Of a stretch of 22,631 bases of DNA, positions 18,701-22,631 are shown in pieces (the stretch's first letter is position 1; each line of letters opens with the position of its first letter). The notes beneath the pieces are model-generated. The model was not told where the DNA came from. It worked only from the letters and a program-made list of their open reading frames with translations, and did no database searches. The position numbers were made by a program, and so were the translations under genes. The DNA comes from Isotricha intestinalis (Eukaryota > Ciliophora > Litostomatea > Vestibuliferida > Isotrichidae), in contig JAJJLU010000056.1 in NCBI GenBank assembly GCA_023807065.1, positions 1 to 22,631 on the forward strand, written 5' to 3'.

Positions 18701-19172
18701 TTATGAAAAAAATTCAAATGATAATAATGAAAGATTAGAAGCTGAAAATGATGATGAAGATATTAAAATTGAAAACAATGAAAATAAAGATGATAATGAA
18801 AAAATGGATATTGGAGAAGATGAATTTAAAAATATAGAAGATGAACCAAGGGATTTTTCATCAAAATTACCTTTCTTAAATAATCAAGGTAAAACAGGAG
18901 GATTAAATAATTTAGAACAAGGATCTGAAATTTATTTAACAGAAATGTTAGGATTTGATTATAATGATATTGAAGGAGATGATGATGATACTACTGAAGA
19001 TGATTTAATTTATTTAAATGATATTCAGTTTGATTTTGTTTTAAAAGAATATTTATTTGATTTTTTTAAAAATTTCTATAAAAGTGATTCTTTATATTTA
19101 ACAGAATGTTTAAAGTTATTACCTAAAGAAGATCAAAAAATGTTTAAAGGGTTTAATATTATTGAAGAATAA
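15738..19172 (+). CDS. IPO9: Importin-9 / Kap114-type karyopherin-beta
   Basis: A 1144-residue single-exon protein (human importin-9 is about 1041). Karyopherin-beta proteins are HEAT-repeat solenoids that carry cargo through nuclear pores under RanGTP control. Importin-9/Kap114 imports H2A-H2B, TBP and actin. The N-terminal HEAT repeats contain a typical NFTAKSLGFIAAKEFPNCYE block. An acidic loop (about 325-343, YESDDDEELN) precedes LIDFAIDLFQRN (about 354), and the family-like run LLWKNNPNLYISEEYDEENI then NSVRSKTLGLIREI follows. Near the C-terminus is an acidic segment (about 983-1038), then DDLIYLNDIQFDFVLKEYLF (about 1088) and a final KMFKGFNI; this matches the importin-9 tail, where 'DPLYxIDLQxYLxDF' precedes a terminal 'IGI'. 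Minus-strand frames inside it are shadows. The start ATG follows a long AT-rich leader. Confidence 0.88.
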   Translation: MSTHTSEEKDNNKLQIQYQKRNPSSFEELSKKIQLLIDDPIKLQNGYTILSEEENQINFCNNLLKIAFESEKENNPNKKKLSAIAFIKFLKKNYNLFITNEEKLEIVSYFLSNISTTDYFLKNFTAKSLGFIAAKEFPNCYESFIKILLNKLNSNNESNPNENEIDTILKIFINVLKECDDECAIITGDVLPVIINIFKISKNNQKNREKCLIIISLFLNKLSYADGNDMELLEKSLDKNNLMENAISLFTSILVSNPKMLLDIKKWTIRILDILVRDMPIYSSKFFNVLIEPTWRLIVLELSLYGNSIIFNKGIEYTDEEEITMEEENHIYEHGYESDDDEELNGMEGLIMELIDFAIDLFQRNSVIEALKPVLFTFLLCIKGYLLMPHNSILLWKNNPNLYISEEYDEENINSVRSKTLGLIREISKEIDDDALLNFIHLIIEECTFGINLENYKEVIKLDDYNLVTPYLEKLNKDNIFLQTRQESNLLILGSIYDDILRLKERQLISQNEVENLLNYLLDIISNPQKETSILVGRAVWTLSKLISIIRNDIDFLTKIFNAVSGTMCNELSDLSIQLVCAQCISIICQRLILLKKQIESDFFYKDFDKLIDLLNKVNEETIFIPIENLLFLSKLNKEKSLYIPLKHLTPILKIYAENYDDVYLGNKILELIKLWCEDSTSAKALLDKFIPIAIKVFEEFYKGIGDIDKQFEEVKKTVMTEHSNPDIKTSSDMLPNLIDIITMLIKYCNENKDEQNLMWISLIVKALCNILIKTNDVTILQRGCSLLRFYIALCKDIILKTNQKGLIVEVIKRYFDQSLLESSMLFLGNSISQFFFHLEDKIIPDLLESIVKRIYRAKMPSIVQSLILVYSRFIVKFPIDTLNFLISIQVENRVGLKVLIDKWLLHQPLFRGKYFKNISIKALSVLYSMKNPIVESLMVIGYNPSHSNASVEVNAPCKILSVLVRCLNNEIMQEKIKKEKTNYDDLDYEKNSNDNNERLEAENDDEDIKIENNENKDDNEKMDIGEDEFKNIEDEPRDFSSKLPFLNNQGKTGGLNNLEQGSEIYLTEMLGFDYNDIEGDDDDTTEDDLIYLNDIQFDFVLKEYLFDFFKNFYKSDSLYLTECLKLLPKEDQKMFKGFNIIEE

Positions 19173-19813
19173 AAATAAGATGAAGAGTTTTAATTTTTTA
19201 AAGTATTTAAAACAGAAAAATTAATATTAAATATAAAAAAATTTATTTATTATTATTGTTTAAATAAAAAAATTTAATATATTTTGCAAAAACTCATTAA
19301 AAACTTCAAACAATTATTCATAAAATAAATAGGTGAATTTTTAATATACAAAAAGAATAATTTTCATTATTATATAAAATATCAAAAAAAATTAATTTAA
19401 AGCATACTAAAGGAAATATTGTTTTATTGGATGGTAAAATTAAAAAAAAAATCTATATTTTCTCTAAAATATATCTATTTAAAAATTCAAACAAGTAAAT
19501 ATTCTTCCTTAACTTTTATAATATTATTTTTTTTCTTCATAAAATATATTATTTTCTATTTTATTTAACTTTATTAAATTATATCAATAATCAAATTCTT
19601 TATTACTTGAATTAAAAAAATATATTTACTAAATCATTCTTTATTCTTTTTTAATCATTATTTTTTGTTATTAATCATCACTCATATAATTGGTGTTATA
19701 TTATTCTTTTCTTTACTTAAAAAATAAAAATTAAAAATAATAATTAAAAAAAATTAAATATTCTATTTTTTTAGATTAAAAAATTATTAATACAAAAAAT
19801 TAAAAAAAATTTA
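19173..19813. other. Gene-free stretch
   Basis: About 640 bp of AT-rich DNA after the importin gene, containing its 3' region and the upstream region of the next plus-strand gene. I saw no protein-like frame, GC-richer island or strong inverted repeat. Confidence 0.6.
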
Positions 19814-20602
19814 ATGTTTCATCAAAAAAATATTTCCATGTCAAATGAGTCAGAGGACTCTCCAATTAAATTATTACCTTCAAATAAATTTTCAGACGAG
19901 AATAGTATAATATCAAGAAATACAAAAATTAATGTTTTAAGAAAACCAAAGACAACATCTTTTTATCATTTTAAACAAAATTCAGTCCCAATAAAAGTAA
20001 TTAAAAGTAATTCAATAAAAAAAAATTTAACTGAAGAAAAAACTCAAACTCAATTTAATTATGAAATAAAAAATATAAATATTTTTTCTAAAGAAAGTTA
20101 TTCTAAAATATATAATACAAGATATTCTATTCCAAAATTAAAAAAAAAGAAAAATAATATTTTAAATAATGCTTTTTTAAAATCTCATTTTAATTCAAAT
20201 TTAAAAGTGAATAATAATATTCTAAAATTTAAAAATCCAAATAAAAAATATATTGTTACTGATGATATTTCTTTAATTGGTTCTTTATTAAATCAAACAA
20301 CAAGTAATTTTAATAATAAATATAAATTAAAATATTGGACTAGTAATAAAAGAAAAAAAGAACAAATTACTTATTGTTTTAATTTATTAAAAAAAGGAAT
20401 GAATTTAAAAGATATTGATATTTTATTAAATGGACCTAAAGAAATCATTTCTTATCAAATTGAAAAAAATAAAAATAATTTTTTGATTAGAGATAAATAT
20501 AATATTAATGTTAAAAAAAATAAAGTTAATAATGTTTCTGTTAATACTCTTGAATTTATTAGACCTTATTCTTCTTTAAATAAAAGAATCAATTTTGGGT
20601 AA
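19814..20602 (+). CDS. Hypothetical basic protein
   Basis: A 262-residue frame from ATG 19814 to TAA; Met9 is an alternative start. The first two thirds are Asn, Lys and Ser-rich and probably disordered, with phosphorylation-like Ser/Thr-Pro or Ser-acidic sites (SNESEDSPIKLLPSNKFSDE). The most ordered segment is about 150-220: TDDISLIGSLLNQTT, then KLKYWTSNKRKKEQITYCFN and LLKKGMNLKDIDILLNGPKE, which looks like a short helical bundle. No membrane segment or known motif is visible. Base composition matches the neighbours. It resembles the 10378-11058 protein in general style (basic, Asn-rich) but I found no shared motif. Confidence 0.65.
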   Translation: MFHQKNISMSNESEDSPIKLLPSNKFSDENSIISRNTKINVLRKPKTTSFYHFKQNSVPIKVIKSNSIKKNLTEEKTQTQFNYEIKNINIFSKESYSKIYNTRYSIPKLKKKKNNILNNAFLKSHFNSNLKVNNNILKFKNPNKKYIVTDDISLIGSLLNQTTSNFNNKYKLKYWTSNKRKKEQITYCFNLLKKGMNLKDIDILLNGPKEIISYQIEKNKNNFLIRDKYNINVKKNKVNNVSVNTLEFIRPYSSLNKRINFG

Positions 20603-21040
20603 TTTACTTTTAATAATGAAAATTTATTTATTTGAAATATAAAAATATTATTTGTTTACAAAAGAGATTGTTTAATTTTTTTATTTTAAATATTTTTTAT
20701 TATGGTATTTATTTATATTTTAATTGAAATTTATTTTTTAGAACAATTTATTTTTAATTTAATGCTTTTAAAGAAGGAAATAATTTTATAAAGAATCAGC
20801 GATAAATATATTCAACGAAGTAAAAACTTATCTTTTTCAAAAAATGAATTTTCATTTACAACGAAGATGATAAATATGACATTAAAAAATTATTATAATT
20901 AATTCACTGACCAATTAAATGTGAACTTTAAAATTTGAAAGAAGAAAGAATTATATCTTTAAAAAGATAAATATATTATTTTTAGATAGTACAACCCATT
21001 GAGAATACTTATAAAATACTATTGCTTTTAATTATTTGAT
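20603..21040. other. Gap with a possible coding remnant
   Basis: About 440 bp between convergent genes. From ATG 20762 a plus-strand frame reads ISDKYIQRSKNLSFSKNEFS and FTTKMINMTLKNYYN, then TAA, FTDQLNVNFKI, TGA, KKKELYL and TAA. It resembles the decayed remnants elsewhere on the chromosome but is short and low in complexity, so I do not annotate it as a pseudogene. Confidence 0.35.
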
Positions 21041-22130
21041 TTATAATTCATTTGCAGAAATTTTTAATTCAATCCAAATAAAATTATTATTTTCTCCATT
21101 TTTCGCATTATAAATATATTCTAATTTATTTTCATCATTAATAGTATTATTTTTGTCTATTTTTACAATTGTTTTATTTTCAATTAATTGTTTACCAATA
21201 TAATGATATTTACATTTCATAAATCCACAATTTTCAACTTCATATAATAAAAATTTACATGAAGGGCATTTTGGACATTTATTATTATTTGACTGTAAAT
21301 CTTTAATTAAATCAAAAGTTCCAAATCCAAAATTATGACAAACTTCTTTTTTATATGCTTCACATTTAGGATTAGGACAACGACCAAACAAATTAATTCC
21401 TTTTTTAATTTTACAAAAAGATGTTTTTTCGAATGAAATATTATTTTTATTATTATATTCAATTTTATTTTCTTCATTTATATCATTTAAAATATCTTTC
21501 ATAAAGCATCCTAAATTTTTCTTTCCTTTATTTCCTCCTTGTTTATGAAGACCAATAATTTTAAATTTATTATTATTCTGAATTAAAATAGGAGAACCAG
21601 AAGATCCAGGAAGAGTAGAAACTGAATGTTTAATTAATTCACTTTCAATTGATTTTATTTCTCCCTGAGCAAAAGAAAGATCTTTTCCTTCTGGATATTG
21701 AACTATATAAATATCTTTTTTTAAGTAATTATCATTATTATTCATTATATAATTATCTATTTCAAAAAAATCTTCAATTTCATTTTCTTTAATTTCTATC
21801 ATTGTATAATCTAAATCTATATTTGTTTTTTTTATTCTATTCTTCAATGGTATTATTTTTTCTTGATTTTTATATAACACTGTCAATTCATTATAATTGT
21901 TAATGAAATTAGAATCTAATATATGGTTATTCGTCATTAAAAACAATTTATTATAATATTTTATTTTTTCAATATTTTGTTTAAAAAAAAAAAGCACTTC
22001 CTTTTTTTCCATCATATTCAATTTTACACATTGAATTTTCGCTTTTAACATCTAATTTTCTTAAATCTATAAAAGAGATTGGATTTCCATGCCCAACAAT
22101 TAAATTCTCATTTTTATATTCATTTTCCAT
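21041..22130 (-). CDS. Trypsin-like (V8-like) serine protease with Cys-rich C-terminus; frameshifted
   Basis: The conceptual protein is about 362 residues in two frames. Frame A starts at ATG 22130 (MENEYKNENLIVGHGNPISF), runs through ENSMCKIEYDGKKGSAFFF and meets TAA at 21983-21981, straight after a run of 11 T. Frame B begins one base later (21982) with KQNIEKIKYYNKLFLMTNNH and continues to TAA at 21041. Together they give the normal order of this fold: MCKI strand, GSAFFFK strand, His69 in MTNNH, Asp107 in LDYT, Ser177 in LPGSSGSPIL, then IIGLHKQGG. The C-terminal part holds paired Cys motifs (CPNPKC, CPKCPSC, CGFMKCKY) that probably bind zinc. No signal peptide is seen, so it is probably cytosolic. 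A frame-B Met at 22051 is an out-of-frame artefact and lacks the MCKI strand. The shift may be programmed, a real mutation, or a homopolymer error. Confidence 0.75.
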
Positions 22131-22584
22131 TTTTAATATTTATATTTCAATTTTACACTTAATTCTTTTTCATTAATATATCCTAAATTCTTTATTTAAA
22201 TTTATAATATAAATAATATTTAATGAAAAAACAAATAAATTTTTTTTAGTTTAAATTAAATCCTGAAAAAAAGTTTATAGAAAAAAATTAAACTATAATA
22301 ATACTAAAAAAAATCTTTGTGATTTACCTGTAAAATTGAAAATTATGAAATTAGCTCATTATTTATGAAATTGATAATAAAATAGGAAGAATGAAGATAA
22401 TAAATAAAATAATAATTGAAATATAGATTAAATGAAAATTTTTCTAGAATGAATTTTAAAAATAATAAATAAAGTAAAATTAAAAAAGAAATTTTGCTTT
22501 TGAAAAAAATTTAATTGTTTTTGATAATTAAATAAAAATAGTAAAACAAAAATCAATAGAAAAAATATTTCTTTATAAATATAT
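22131..22584. other. Right subtelomere
   Basis: About 450 bp of AT-rich DNA between the protease start and the telomere. It should contain that gene's promoter. I saw no coding frame, GC-richer island or repeat shared with the left subtelomere. Confidence 0.55.
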
Positions 22585-22631
22585 TTGGGGGATGGGGATT
22601 GGGGATTGGGGATTGGGGATTGGGGATTGGG
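22585..22631. repeat. Right telomere, G-strand (TTGGGGA)n
   Basis: Tandem TTGGGGA units run to the last base, complementary to the CCCCAAT units at the left end. The innermost unit is irregular: TTGGGGG followed by ATGGGGA, before the regular repeats begin. About 47 bp are present, longer than the 25 bp visible on the left, though either end may be cut by the assembly. Confidence 0.96.

Overview
This window appears to be one complete, telomere-capped chromosome of a ciliate macronucleus. It opens with C-strand telomere (CCCCAAT units) and closes with the matching G-strand (TTGGGGA units), so both ends are natural chromosome ends about 22.6 kb apart. The DNA is extremely AT-rich, genes are compact, one clear 40-nt intron is visible, and the proteins are eukaryotic (IFT46, Rae1, importin-9). 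Every intact gene reads in the standard code and all terminate with TAA. The 7-nt repeat is not the Tetrahymena (G4T2), spirotrich (G4T4) or heterotrich type. A standard-code litostome such as a rumen entodiniomorph is my best guess, but that rests on memory.

Layout, left to right. 1-25 is telomere. 26-1548 is subtelomeric, with two decayed coding remnants on opposite strands and a small GC-richer hairpin. 1549-4701 (-) is a large GBP/atlastin-like GTPase with a coiled-coil tail and a C-terminal SH3-like module. 4702-6056 has no supported gene. 6057-6767 (+) is a Glu/Lys-rich protein. 6982-8058 (-) is the mRNA-export WD40 factor Rae1. 8434-8539 is a structured, GC-richer element. 8654-9587 (-) is IFT46 in two exons. 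9822-10082 (-) is a small coiled-coil protein, followed by another structured element at 10208-10304. 10378-11058 (+) is hypothetical. 11059-12467 holds a decayed minus-strand coding remnant. 12468-13097 (+) and 13385-14377 (-) are convergent unknown proteins. 14509-15442 (+) is a broken cyclic-nucleotide-binding-domain gene. 15738-19172 (+) is importin-9/Kap114. 19814-20602 (+) is hypothetical. 21041-22130 (-) is a trypsin-like serine protease whose two halves lie in frames one base apart, joined at an 11-T run ending in TTT TAA A. 22585-22631 is telomere.

The genes do not form one pathway. Two act in nucleocytoplasmic traffic (Rae1, importin-9) and one in cilium assembly (IFT46). The features most worth a second look are the frameshifted protease, the GC-richer structured islands that may be non-coding RNA genes, the unusual density of decayed genes in a macronuclear chromosome, and the GTPase with its added C-terminal domain. 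I saw no rRNA or tRNA genes, CRISPR arrays, insertion sequences or transposase genes.
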